Below are positions 43,889 through 51,686 of a stretch of 64,000 nucleotides of DNA, in pieces; the first letter of the stretch is position 1, and each line of letters begins with the position of its first letter. Source of the stretch: Streptomyces atratus (GTDB lineage: Bacteria > Actinomycetota > Actinomycetes > Streptomycetales > Streptomycetaceae). The translations under genes and the position numbers were made by a program. The stretch is taken from assembly GCF_014648655.1 (NCBI RefSeq), contig NZ_BMRN01000003.1, forward strand, positions 1-64,000, given 5' to 3'. The notes beneath the pieces were generated by a model. That model was not told the origin of the DNA. It ran no database searches and saw nothing but the letters and a program-made list of their open reading frames with translations.

Positions 43889-44667
43889 TGGTCCGCTCCC
43901 GTCGTGGCTGGGGAGCGGCCGTTTCCGGATCCATCGCGCACATCCGTGGATGGATCGCGCATGCCCGTGGACGTATCGCGTACGTCCGCGGACGGATTGC
44001 GTACGTCCGCGACCACCTGGCCGTCCCGGATGCGCACCTCGCGCGGCAGGTCCCGTGCGATCTCGGTGTCGTGCGTGATGACCGCGATGGTGGCGCCCTC
44101 CCGGTTGAGGTCGCGCAGCAGCTTCATCACCGCTTCCCCGGACGCCGAGTCGAGTGCCCCGGTCGGTTCGTCGGCCAGCAGCAGCGCGGGTTCCCCCACG
44201 ACGGCCCGCGCGATGGCGACCCGCTGCTTCTGTCCGCCGGAGAGCTGGTGCGGCTTGTGGTCGAGGCGGTCGGCGAGCCCGACCCGCTCCAGCGCTTCGG
44301 CGGCCCTGCGGCGGCGTACGGCACGGGACAGGCCCGAGTACAGCAGGCCCTCCGCGACGTTGTCGCGGGCGCTGACGCCCGGCACCAGGTGGAACGCCTG
44401 GAAGACGAAGCCGACGTGCTGGGCACGCAGCGCGGAGAGCCTGCGGTCGGAGAGCGCCGCCACGTCGTGCCCCGCGATGTGGACGGACCCGGCGGTGGGG
44501 CGGTCCAGGGTGCCGATGATGTGCAGCAGCGTGGACTTGCCGGAGCCGGACGGGCCGACGATGCCGAGGAGTTCGCCCTCCTCGACGGTGAGGTCCACCC
44601 CGCGCAGGGCGGCGACCGGGCCCGGGTACTCCTTGGTGACGGCCCTGAGGCCGACGACCGTGCTCAT
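43885..44667 (-). CDS. MacB-type ABC transporter ATPase with repeated C-terminal tail
   Basis: A 260-residue ATPase. Walker A GIVGPSGSGKSTLL (about 37), signature LSGGQKQRVAIARAVVGEP (about 142), Walker B ALLLADEPTGALDS (about 162) and the H-loop VITHDTEIA. The last 35 residues are a degenerate repeat around DVRDPST (VRNPSADVRDTSTG, MRDPSTDVRDGS), encoded by tandem 21-24 base units; unusual for this family. ATGA overlap with the MacA-like gene. Confidence 0.94.
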   Translation of the reverse strand: MSTVVGLRAVTKEYPGPVAALRGVDLTVEEGELLGIVGPSGSGKSTLLHIIGTLDRPTAGSVHIAGHDVAALSDRRLSALRAQHVGFVFQAFHLVPGVSARDNVAEGLLYSGLSRAVRRRRAAEALERVGLADRLDHKPHQLSGGQKQRVAIARAVVGEPALLLADEPTGALDSASGEAVMKLLRDLNREGATIAVITHDTEIARDLPREVRIRDGQVVADVRNPSADVRDTSTGMRDPSTDVRDGSGNGRSPATTGADQ

Positions 44668-45722
44668 ATCTTCGGCACCCCGACCTTCATGCCCTCGCGC
44701 AGCCCGCCGCCGGACACCTCGACCCGGCCCTCGGCGAACATGCCGAGTTCGACCTTCACGTCGCGGACCGTGCCGCCCTGGACGACCTGGAGGCCGAAGC
44801 CGCCGCCGGGCAGCGCGAGCAGCGCGTTCACCGGGACGCTGAGGACATCCTTGTGCAGCTCGCCGTTCAGGTTCACCGTGACCGGCGCCTGGTCGAAGCC
44901 GCCGACCTTGTCCGGCTTGTCGAAGGAGACGGTCAGAGAGACCTTGGGGCTGTTGTCCTGCGGGTCCTTGCCGGGCTTCGCCGTCCGGCCGACCGAGGAG
45001 ACCGACCCGGCCGCGCGGCTGCCGTCCGGCAGATCGACGGTGACCTTGGTGCCCGCCTTGGCGAGCTGGGTCTCGGCGACGTCGAGCTCGAACGTCACGA
45101 TGCGCTCGGAGCCGGTCGTGGTGAGGACCGGAGCGCCGGGCTGGGCCAGTTCGCCGACGGCCGCCTCGACGCTCTTGATCCGGACCTCCCCCGGGGAGAA
45201 GGCGATGTCCTGCGGCCCCACCGTTCCGGTCCGCTCGCTGTCGTGGGACTTCTGCCAGCGCTTGACGGCGGCCGCGGTCAGCTCGGTGTACTCGTCGTCC
45301 GGGGTGAAGCCGGTGTAGCCGAGCTCCGCGAGATTGCGCTCCAGCTGCTCCACGTCCCGGCCGCGGTCGCCCGGCTTCATCGTCCGGTACATCGGCCCCG
45401 AGCCGTACATCAGCCATACCGGCCGGCCGTCGACCTCGTACAGCCGCTCGTTCCGCTTGACGGTCGAGCCGGTGCGCGGGGTCCAGGTCATGGTGCCCCC
45501 CGCGCCCGCGTTGACCTTGCGCTGCTTGTCGTAGCCGAGCGTGCCGTCCGCCTGGGCGCTGTCGCGCAGGTCGCGGCGCTCGACCGCGGCGGTGGCCGGG
45601 GGCAGCCCGGTGTTCCTCGGGCCGCCCGTCTCCCCGGCGGAGCCGAACTGGGTGAGAGCCAGTGACCCGGCCGCCACGGCGAGCACCGCCGCGGCGGCCA
45701 CCATGACGCGTCCGTGCCTCAC
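44664..45722 (-). CDS. MacA-like periplasmic adaptor with peptidoglycan-binding domain
   Basis: A 352-residue protein with an N-terminal signal anchor (MVAAAAVLAVAAGSLALTQF; GTG at 45722 overlaps the lipoprotein stop). Residues about 110-160 form a peptidoglycan-binding-1 domain (GDRGRDVEQLERNLAELGYTGFTPDDEYTELTAAAVKRWQ). Residues about 165-350 form the beta-barrel/HlyD domain (FSPGEVRIKSVEAAVGELAQPGAPVLTTTG; VPVNALLALPGGGFGLQVVQGG). It probably links the MacB-type transporter to the cell wall. Confidence 0.9.
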   Translation of the reverse strand: MRHGRVMVAAAAVLAVAAGSLALTQFGSAGETGGPRNTGLPPATAAVERRDLRDSAQADGTLGYDKQRKVNAGAGGTMTWTPRTGSTVKRNERLYEVDGRPVWLMYGSGPMYRTMKPGDRGRDVEQLERNLAELGYTGFTPDDEYTELTAAAVKRWQKSHDSERTGTVGPQDIAFSPGEVRIKSVEAAVGELAQPGAPVLTTTGSERIVTFELDVAETQLAKAGTKVTVDLPDGSRAAGSVSSVGRTAKPGKDPQDNSPKVSLTVSFDKPDKVGGFDQAPVTVNLNGELHKDVLSVPVNALLALPGGGFGLQVVQGGTVRDVKVELGMFAEGRVEVSGGGLREGMKVGVPKI

Positions 45723-46267
45723 CGCCCGGCGCTTTCGCACGCCGCGTTGGCCTTCTCGAACTTCTTCATGTCCTTCTGTATGTCCTTCTGCTGTATGGCG
45801 GGCGCCTGCGCGATCCCGCCCTCGAACTTCGGGTCGGGCATGTCGATGCCGTGCTTGCGCATGCACCGGGCGAAGGCGAGCATCTTGTCCTTCTGGGCCT
45901 GGGTCATCTCCTTGGCCCCGCCGACCGATTTGTCCTGGCAGGCCTTGAGCGCCTTCTCCATCTCCTGCTTGCTCTTGCCGTCGCCCTTGATGGTCATTCC
46001 GTGGCCGTCCTCGCCCGGCTTCGGCTCCGCGACGTCCAGGCCCTGCTCCCGCAGGCACTTGCGGTGCTCCAGGGCCTGGTCCTCGGCCGTCTTCTTGGTG
46101 CTCGAAGCAGAGCCGCCGCTCTTGGTTCCGCTTCCGCTTCCGCCGCCGTCGCCGTCGCCCGAGCAGGCGGTGGCAGACAGGACGACGGCGGCGGCCATCA
46201 GGCAGGCGGCGACGACGCTGCGGCTCTGTGTGCGGGAGGTGGTCCGGCGGGAAATGGTCGGGTTCAT
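45719..46267 (-). CDS. Small secreted lipoprotein of the MacAB-like operon
   Basis: A 182-residue lipoprotein starting at 46267 after AGGAG. Signal peptide RSVVAACLMAAAVVLSATAC, with the lipid Cys at about residue 35. A Gly/Ser/Lys linker precedes two repeats of about 55 residues with Cys (HRKCLREQGLDVAEPKPGEDG; ALKACQDKSVG; FARCMRKHGIDMPDPKFEGG; NAACESAGR). The pattern C-M/L-R-x-x-G-(I/L)-D-x-x-(D/E)-P-K recurs. It is the first gene of the four-gene export operon and is divergent from the two-component system. Confidence 0.85.
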   Translation of the reverse strand: MNPTISRRTTSRTQSRSVVAACLMAAAVVLSATACSGDGDGGGSGSGTKSGGSASSTKKTAEDQALEHRKCLREQGLDVAEPKPGEDGHGMTIKGDGKSKQEMEKALKACQDKSVGGAKEMTQAQKDKMLAFARCMRKHGIDMPDPKFEGGIAQAPAIQQKDIQKDMKKFEKANAACESAGR

Positions 46268-46394
46268 GAGGACTCCTCGTCCGTTGCTGACAGGCCGGGT
46301 ACGAACGGCTTGAGCGTGCACGAGGTCGCGGTTTCGTTTCTCTCAGCCCGGATGCTTACACCGACGAAACATCGCTTTGGGTTACACAGGACTC

Positions 46395-47159
46395 ATGCGT
46401 GTGCTGGTGGTGGAGGACGAGGAATTCCTGGCGGGGATGATCGCCGAGGGGCTGCGCCGCGACGCCGTCGCGGTGGACATCGCCCCCGACGGCCGGGCGG
46501 CGCTGGACCGGCTTCGGTTCGGCGCGTACGACGTGATGATCCTCGACCGCGATCTGCCGGGGCTGCACGGCGACGAGGTGTGCCGGCGGGTCGTCGGCAT
46601 GCGCCTGCTGACCCGGATCCTGATGCTCACCGCGTCCGGGACGGTACGGGACCGGGTGGCCGGCCTCGGGCTCGGCGCCGACGACTACCTGACCAAGCCG
46701 TTCGCGTACGACGAACTCCTCGCCCGGGTCCTGGCGCTCGGCCGCCGTGCCCGCCCCGCTCTCCCGCCGGTCCTGGAGCGGGCCGGGCTGACGCTCGACA
46801 CCGCCCGCCGCCAGGTCTGCCGCGACGGCCGCTACCTCTCGCTCTCCCGCAAGGAGTTTGCCGTGCTGGAGACCCTGCTGCGGGCCGAGGGCGCGGTCGT
46901 CAGCGGCGACGACCTGATCGAGGAGGTGTGGGAGGAGGACACCAGCTACCACACCAACGCGGTCCGGGTCACCCTGTCCAAGCTCCGCGCCAAACTGGGC
47001 GCGCCCCCGGTGATCGAGACGGTCCCGGGGGCCGGCTACCGCATCGGGGACGGCCCCGCGGACGGGCCGGGGCACCACGGCCCCGCGACCGGACCGGTGA
47101 GCGGGCCGGCGGACCAGCCGGACGACGGCTCCGTGAACCGGCCGGGGGAGAGCCGGTGA
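46395..47159 (+). CDS. OmpR-family response regulator
   Basis: A 254-residue regulator. The receiver domain is MRVLVVEDEEFLAGMIAEGL with phospho-Asp in VMILDRDLPG (about 51) and Lys in DYLTKPF (about 101). The C-terminal winged-helix covers about 128-222 (LSRKEFAVLETLLRAEGAVVSGDDLIEEVW; NAVRVTLSKLRAKL). The last 35 residues are an unusual Gly/Pro/Asp-rich tail. Coupled by GTGA to the kinase gene and divergent (127 bases) from the MacAB-like operon, its likely target. Confidence 0.94.
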   Translation: MRVLVVEDEEFLAGMIAEGLRRDAVAVDIAPDGRAALDRLRFGAYDVMILDRDLPGLHGDEVCRRVVGMRLLTRILMLTASGTVRDRVAGLGLGADDYLTKPFAYDELLARVLALGRRARPALPPVLERAGLTLDTARRQVCRDGRYLSLSRKEFAVLETLLRAEGAVVSGDDLIEEVWEEDTSYHTNAVRVTLSKLRAKLGAPPVIETVPGAGYRIGDGPADGPGHHGPATGPVSGPADQPDDGSVNRPGESR

Positions 47160-48334
47160 GGAGCGAGCGCGCCCGGCTCACCGCGCTGTACGGCGGACTG
47201 CTGGTGCTGGCCGGCGCCCTGCTGATGGGGCTGGTCTACCTGCTGGTCAGCGAGCGCCTCTACGCCACTGTGCTCACTGCGGTGGCCCCGGCGGTCCCCG
47301 ACGGGGCCGGCCCCGCCATCCGGTCGGGCGTGGCCTCCGCGCCCCAGCCGCCGACGGACTGGGCGCAGACCGTGGTCATGGAACCCGGGCAGTACGCGGT
47401 GGCGAAGAGGGTCACCACCGCGGCCGGGGACGCCGCGCTCAACCAACTGCTGACGGTCTCCGGGGTCTCCCTCGCCGTCTACTCGGCGCTCTCCGTCGCG
47501 CTCGCCTGGTGGATGGCGGGCCGGGTGCTGCGGCCGGTCGGCGTCATCACCGCCCGCGCCCGCCGGCTCTCCGGCAGCAACCTGCACGAACGCCTCGCGC
47601 TGAAGGCCCCGCCCGGCGAGCTCAAGGAACTGGCCGACACCTTCGACGGGATGCTCGACCGGATCGAGGAGCTGGTCGCCGCCCGGCAGCGGTTCGCCGC
47701 CAACGCCGCCCACGAGCTGCGCACCCCGCTCGCCGTGCAGCGGGCCGCGGCCGAGATCGGCCTCGCCGACGACCCGCCGCCCGAGAAGGTCGCCTGGATC
47801 CGGGACAAGCTCATCGACACCGCCGCCGACAGCGAGCAGCTCATCGAGGGTCTGCTGCTCCTCGCGGTCTGTGACGAGGGCCTGCGGCGGCGCGAACGGG
47901 TCGGACTGGACGCGACCGCGTCCACGGTGACCGAGGCGCTGGAGCCGGAGGCGAAGAACCGTTCCATCACCGTCGAGGCGGAGGTCCGGCCGCTGTCGGT
48001 CGAGGGCGACCCGGTCCTGCTGGGCCATCTCGTGCACAACCTGGTCGCCAACGCGCTGCGCCACAACCACCCCGGCGGGACGGTGCGGGTCCGGGTGGGG
48101 CCGGGCGGTCTGGAGGTCGCCAACACCGGGCCGGTGGTGGACCCGGCGACCGTGCCGCTGCTGTTCGAGCCGTTCCGCCGGGCGCAGGCCCGCCGCCATG
48201 CCCCCGGTGAGGGGGCCGGTCTGGGGCTCTCCATCGTGGCGTCGATCGCGAGGGCGCACGGCGGCGAGGCGAGTGCGACGGCGAACCCGGGCGGCGGACT
48301 GACGGTCCGGGTCGTGCTGCCGACGTGCCCGTAG
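47156..48334 (+). CDS. Sensor histidine kinase
   Basis: A 392-residue membrane kinase from GTG at 47156. Transmembrane helices at about 8-30 (LTALYGGLLVLAGALLMGLVYLLV) and 98-122 flank an extracytoplasmic loop of about 70 residues. HAMP follows (ITARARRLSGSNLHERL), then the DHp H-box RFAANAAHELRTPLAVQ. The catalytic domain has the N-box NLVANALRHN and the G-box GAGLGLSIVASIARAHGG. The signal may be cell-envelope stress, given the neighbouring exporter; this is inferred. Confidence 0.94.
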   Translation: MRSERARLTALYGGLLVLAGALLMGLVYLLVSERLYATVLTAVAPAVPDGAGPAIRSGVASAPQPPTDWAQTVVMEPGQYAVAKRVTTAAGDAALNQLLTVSGVSLAVYSALSVALAWWMAGRVLRPVGVITARARRLSGSNLHERLALKAPPGELKELADTFDGMLDRIEELVAARQRFAANAAHELRTPLAVQRAAAEIGLADDPPPEKVAWIRDKLIDTAADSEQLIEGLLLLAVCDEGLRRRERVGLDATASTVTEALEPEAKNRSITVEAEVRPLSVEGDPVLLGHLVHNLVANALRHNHPGGTVRVRVGPGGLEVANTGPVVDPATVPLLFEPFRRAQARRHAPGEGAGLGLSIVASIARAHGGEASATANPGGGLTVRVVLPTCP

Positions 48335-48359
48335 CGGGGCGGCAGGCGGCCCGGCGCGA

Positions 48360-49115
48360 TCAGCGGCGGTAGAAGATCCGGTCCCGGTACTCCGTCATCA
48401 CGCGCCCGTTCCACTCGTGACCGCCGTCGACGTTCCCCGACCGCAGCATCGGCGGCTCGATCCCCCGCGCCACGAGCTGCTCCGCGGCGGCGGCCATCAT
48501 CGCCTGCATCACCGCACTGGTGACAACCGTCGACGCGGGTGCGAACGGTGCCTCGATCCCGTCGGCGGTCAGTTCCGCGTCACCGATGGAGATCTTGCTG
48601 TCGAGCACGATGTCGCAGTGGTCCCGCAGGAAGCCGCCCGAGCTGTGCCGGGACCGGGTGCCGTCCGCGTACGCCACCGAAGTGACGCCGATGACCTTCA
48701 GGCCGAGCGCCCGCGCATTCATCGCCATCTCCACCGGAAGCGCGTTGCGCCCGGAGAGCGAGATGATCACGAGGACGTCGCCCGCCTCGGCGGGGCTGGA
48801 GTCGAGCACCGCGCCCGCCAGCCCGTCGACCCGCTCCAGGGCCGAGCCGAGGGTCGCCGGCATGACGTCGACGCCGACCGCCCCCGGCACGGCCAGCAGG
48901 TTCATCAGGGCGAGCCCGCCCGCCCGGTAGACGACATCCTGCGCGGCGAGCGAGGAGTGCCCGGCGCCGAAGGCGAAGAGCCTGCCGCCCGCGGCGACGG
49001 TGTCGGCGATCGCGGCACCGGCGGCCGCGATGTTGCCGGACTCCTCGTCGCGTACGCGCTCCAGCAGGCCGATCGCTGCATCGAAGAACTGACCGGCCAG
49101 CTTGCTGTCGCTCAT
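48360..49115 (-). CDS. SIS-domain phosphosugar-binding protein
   Basis: A 251-residue protein with the sugar isomerase fold. SIS motifs: GGRLFAFGAGHSSLAAQDVVYRAGGL (about 43) and DVLVIISLSGRNALPVEMAMNARALGLKVIGVTS (about 113). It is of the family that handles amino-sugar phosphates (MurQ/GmhA-like); the phosphosugar is not defined. No regulator domain is attached. Convergent with the histidine kinase gene and divergent from the iron regulator. Confidence 0.9.
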   Translation of the reverse strand: MSDSKLAGQFFDAAIGLLERVRDEESGNIAAAGAAIADTVAAGGRLFAFGAGHSSLAAQDVVYRAGGLALMNLLAVPGAVGVDVMPATLGSALERVDGLAGAVLDSSPAEAGDVLVIISLSGRNALPVEMAMNARALGLKVIGVTSVAYADGTRSRHSSGGFLRDHCDIVLDSKISIGDAELTADGIEAPFAPASTVVTSAVMQAMMAAAAEQLVARGIEPPMLRSGNVDGGHEWNGRVMTEYRDRIFYRR

Positions 49116-49296
49116 CGAGGAGGCCCTTTCCGGCGGGGAGAATGGTCCGTGGGGTGTCCGTGCCGCGGATCACGTTGCGGTCCGGACCAGTGGCCTGTCA
49201 ATAGCGCCCACGCCGCTCCGCCGCACAGCGCTCGGCCGGCGCGGCACGGTTGTCGGTGGTATGCGTCAGAATTGGGGCAGGGCCAGCGCACAGCGC

Positions 49297-49887
49297 TTAC
49301 GACGTTTTCATGTCACAGCATCGAGGGGCACGAATGTCCGGACTGATCGACACCACGGAGATGTATCTCCGCACCATCCTCGAACTCGAAGAGGAAGGCG
49401 TGGTCCCCATGCGCGCCCGGATTGCGGAACGGCTGGACCAGAGCGGTCCGACGGTCAGCCAGACGGTGGCGCGCATGGAGCGCGACGGCCTGGTGCAGGT
49501 CGCGGGCGACCGCCACCTGGAGCTGACCGACGAGGGGCGTCGCCTCGCGACCCGCGTCATGCGCAAGCACCGGCTCGCCGAGTGCCTGCTCGTCGACGTG
49601 ATCGGCCTGGAGTGGGAGCAGGTCCACGCCGAGGCATGCCGCTGGGAGCACGTGATGAGCGAGGCCGTGGAGCGGCGGGTGCTGGAGCTGCTGCGCCACC
49701 CGACGGAGTCCCCGTACGGGAATCCGATCCCAGGCCTGGAGGAGCTGGGCGAGAAGGCCGAGGCCGACCCGTTCCTCGACGAGGGCATGGTGAGCCTGTC
49801 GGAGCTCGACCCGGGTACCGAGGGCAAGACGGTGGTCGTGCGCCGGATCGGTGAGCCGATCCAGACGGACGCCCAGTTGATGTACAC
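49297..49887 (-). other. Antisense open frame over the iron regulator (Adm-like)
   Basis: A 196-residue open frame covers the iron-regulator gene on the opposite strand. A functional antiparallel gene (adm) over dmdR1 has been described in S. coelicolor, so this frame is worth recording. However, GC skew in Streptomyces makes such frames common. There is no clear ribosome site, and the Ser/Arg-rich composition is that of a shadow frame. Confidence 0.25.
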
Positions 49888-50026
49888 GCTGCGGCGGGCG
49901 GGTGTTCAGCCCGGTTCCGTGGTCAGCGTGACCCAGTCGCCCGGCGGGGTGCTGGTCGGCAGCAGTGGCGAGGCGGCGGAGCTGGGCGCCGAGATCGCCT
50001 CGCATGTGTTCGTGGCCAAGCGCTGA
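49334..50026 (+). CDS. DtxR-family iron-dependent repressor, DmdR type
   Basis: A 230-residue iron regulator with the full DtxR layout. The helix-turn-helix is at 1-64 (TTEMYLRTILELEEEGVVPMRARIAERLDQSGPTVSQTVARME). The metal domain residues are His/Glu in KHRLAECLL and His, Cys, Glu, His in VHAEACRWEHVMSE. A C-terminal SH3-like domain has RAGVQPGSVVSVTQSPGGVLVGSSGEAAEL. With Fe2+ it represses siderophore and iron-uptake genes. No obvious iron box is seen in its own promoter. Start at 49334 after GAGGGG. Confidence 0.94.
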   Translation: MSGLIDTTEMYLRTILELEEEGVVPMRARIAERLDQSGPTVSQTVARMERDGLVQVAGDRHLELTDEGRRLATRVMRKHRLAECLLVDVIGLEWEQVHAEACRWEHVMSEAVERRVLELLRHPTESPYGNPIPGLEELGEKAEADPFLDEGMVSLSELDPGTEGKTVVVRRIGEPIQTDAQLMYTLRRAGVQPGSVVSVTQSPGGVLVGSSGEAAELGAEIASHVFVAKR

Positions 50027-50426
50027 CGGCCGCCGCGACGTGCACCCATGCGCGCCCGACCGAGTGCCGGCAGGGCGCTGAAGCGCAACGTCCGCTTTCC
50101 GTTTTTCCGCCCGGAAGTGCAGCGCCCGGACGGATCCCGTGCCAGGCTGTGGCTGAGGCATACCTGAGAGTGTCGGCCATCTGGTCGCGCGGCCGGGGAG
50201 GGAGCAGGCGCATGCACCCGTCGTACTGGCATGTCCGGCACGTCCGGCACGCGCACCGGAAGGTCGTTGCCGCGGTCCCGGCCGCCCACGATCCGCACCC
50301 GGCTGCCTGCGGGTCGCGCCCGGCCGTCCATGAAGCCCATGCCACCGCCCGCGGTACCCATGCCACCGCCCACGAAGGTTTTTTGGCGCCGGCCGCCCCC
50401 GAACGATCGCTCCCCGAACGGCAGAG

Positions 50427-50454
50427 GGCCCCGGCGCCTTGCGGCGCCGGGGCC
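50427..50454. terminator. Strong GC hairpin with TTGC loop
   Basis: GGCCCCGGCGCC-TTGC-GGCGCCGGGGCC: a perfect 12-base-pair stem. Probably ends transcription from the iron-regulator side. Confidence 0.75.
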
Positions 50455-50620
50455 TGCCCTCCCCTGTTTCGGCCTGGAGCCCCGAGCTCTCAAGGCCGAT
50501 CCCCACGAGCCCTCATCCCCGAGTGGCCCGCCTCCCGGAGAAGATCTCCCCTCCGAGGCCGCCGTCAATCCTTGGAGCCGGTCACTCGAACGAGGGGTGT
50601 TGGGTGCCGGAACCCAGTTT

Positions 50621-50636
50621 TCGAATAGAGGTTCGA
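50621..50636. promoter_or_regulatory. LexA/SOS-like box upstream of the hydrolase
   Basis: TCGAATAGAGGTTCGA differs by one base from the actinobacterial SOS box TCGAAC-N4-GTTCGA and overlaps a possible -10 (TAGTCT, 50637). The hydrolase start is 80 bases downstream. Confidence 0.45.
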
Positions 50637-50660
50637 TAGTCTGGCGTGACGCGACCACAC

Positions 50661-50693
50661 GGTGATCGAGCGGTGATCGAGCGGTGATCGAGG
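50661..50693. repeat. Three tandem 11-base repeats
   Basis: GGTGATCGAGC is repeated three times head to tail (last copy ends in G) in the 5' untranslated region of the hydrolase gene. Confidence 0.8.
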
Positions 50694-50716
50694 ACCAGAA
50701 GGGGGTGCCAGAACAT

Positions 50717-51610
50717 ATGGTGCGGCGCATCGATGTGACCGGGACCGACGGCGTACGCCTCGCGGCCTGGGAGTTCGCCGACCCGCCCAAAGGGCGCACG
50801 GAGGGCGAACGCGCCCCCGGGGTCTTATTGCTCCACGGTTTGATGGGCCGGGCCTCCCACTGGGCCTCGACCACCCGCTGGCTCGCCGAGCGGCACCGCG
50901 CCGTCGGCCTCGACCAGCGAGGGCACGGCCGCAGCGAGAAGCCGGCCGAAGGCCCGTACACCCGTGAGGCGTACGTCGCCGACGCCGAGGCGGCGATCGA
51001 ACAGCTCGGCCTCGCCCCCGTCACCCTCGTCGGGCATTCGATGGGAGCGCTCACCGCCTGGCAGCTCGCCGCGAAGCGCCCCGATCTCGTCCGCGCCCTG
51101 GTCATCTGCGACATGCGGGCCTCCGCGCTCGGGGCGGCCTCGCAGCGGGAGTGGGAGGACTGGTTCAAGTCCTGGCCGGTGCCGTTCGCGACGCTCTCCG
51201 ACGTACGGAAGTGGTTCGGCGAGGACGACCCCTGGGTGGAGCGGCCCAACCCCGCCCGCGGCGAATTCTTCGCCGAGGTGATGGCCGAGCGGGCCGACGG
51301 CTGGCGCCCCGTCTTCTCCCGCCGCCAGATGCTCCAGTCGCGCGCGACGTGGGTGTTCGACGCGCACTGGGAGGAGCTGGCGCAGGTCCGGTGCCCGGCC
51401 CTGGTGCTCCGCGGCCTCGACGGCGAGCTGGGCCGGGCGGAGGCCCAGGAGATGGTCCGCGTACTGCCGCGCGGGCAGTACGCGGAGGTGGCCGACGCCG
51501 GCCATCTCGTCCACTACGACCAGCCGGAGGGCTGGCGAGCGGCGGTCGAACCCTTCCTGGAGCAGTTCGCCGAGGACCCCCAGGGCGACCGCGAGCCCGT
51601 TTCCTCTTGA
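50717..51610 (+). CDS. Alpha/beta hydrolase, TTA-containing
   Basis: A 297-residue alpha/beta hydrolase. The start at 50717 (MVRRIDVTGTDGVRLAAWEF) follows AAGGGGGTG. Oxyanion region LLLHGLMGRASHW, nucleophile Ser in VGHSMGALTAW (about 114) and catalytic His in ADAGHLVHYDQPEGW (about 268). Leucine 37 is encoded by TTA (50825-50827), rare in this genome type, so translation should depend on the bldA tRNA. Substrate unknown. The upstream region has an SOS-like box and 11-base repeats. Confidence 0.9.
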   Translation: MVRRIDVTGTDGVRLAAWEFADPPKGRTEGERAPGVLLLHGLMGRASHWASTTRWLAERHRAVGLDQRGHGRSEKPAEGPYTREAYVADAEAAIEQLGLAPVTLVGHSMGALTAWQLAAKRPDLVRALVICDMRASALGAASQREWEDWFKSWPVPFATLSDVRKWFGEDDPWVERPNPARGEFFAEVMAERADGWRPVFSRRQMLQSRATWVFDAHWEELAQVRCPALVLRGLDGELGRAEAQEMVRVLPRGQYAEVADAGHLVHYDQPEGWRAAVEPFLEQFAEDPQGDREPVSS

Positions 51611-51616
51611 GGCCGA

Positions 51617-51650
51617 CCGGCACATGGGGGCGCCGCCCCCCATGTGCCGG
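51617..51650. terminator. Bidirectional hairpin between convergent genes
   Basis: CCGGCACATGGGGG (51617) pairs with CCCCCATGTGCCGG (51637): 14 base pairs with a six-base loop, between the hydrolase and the ABC permease gene. Confidence 0.75.
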
Positions 51651-51686
51651 CCGGTCCAGGAGAGACAGGCCCTGCGCGGGAAGCTC

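Larger units (their letters stand above)
50027..50716. other. 690-base region: possible His-rich ORF, hairpin, SOS-like box, repeats
   Basis: No certain gene. A plus-strand frame from ATG 50212 follows GGGGAGGGAG and starts MHPSYWHVRHVRHAHRKVV. It is very His-rich, with good third-position GC for about 57 codons, then runs through a strong hairpin to 50628. The complementary strand is also coding-like (MGFMDGRARPAGSRVRIVGG). Strand and reality are unresolved. Confidence 0.35.

Noticed and set aside
50145..50175. Iron box near the DmdR-like gene (TGAGGCATACCTGA)
   Set aside because: Only about 10 of the 14 core positions fit the DmdR consensus as I recall it, and it lies downstream rather than in a promoter of a clear gene.
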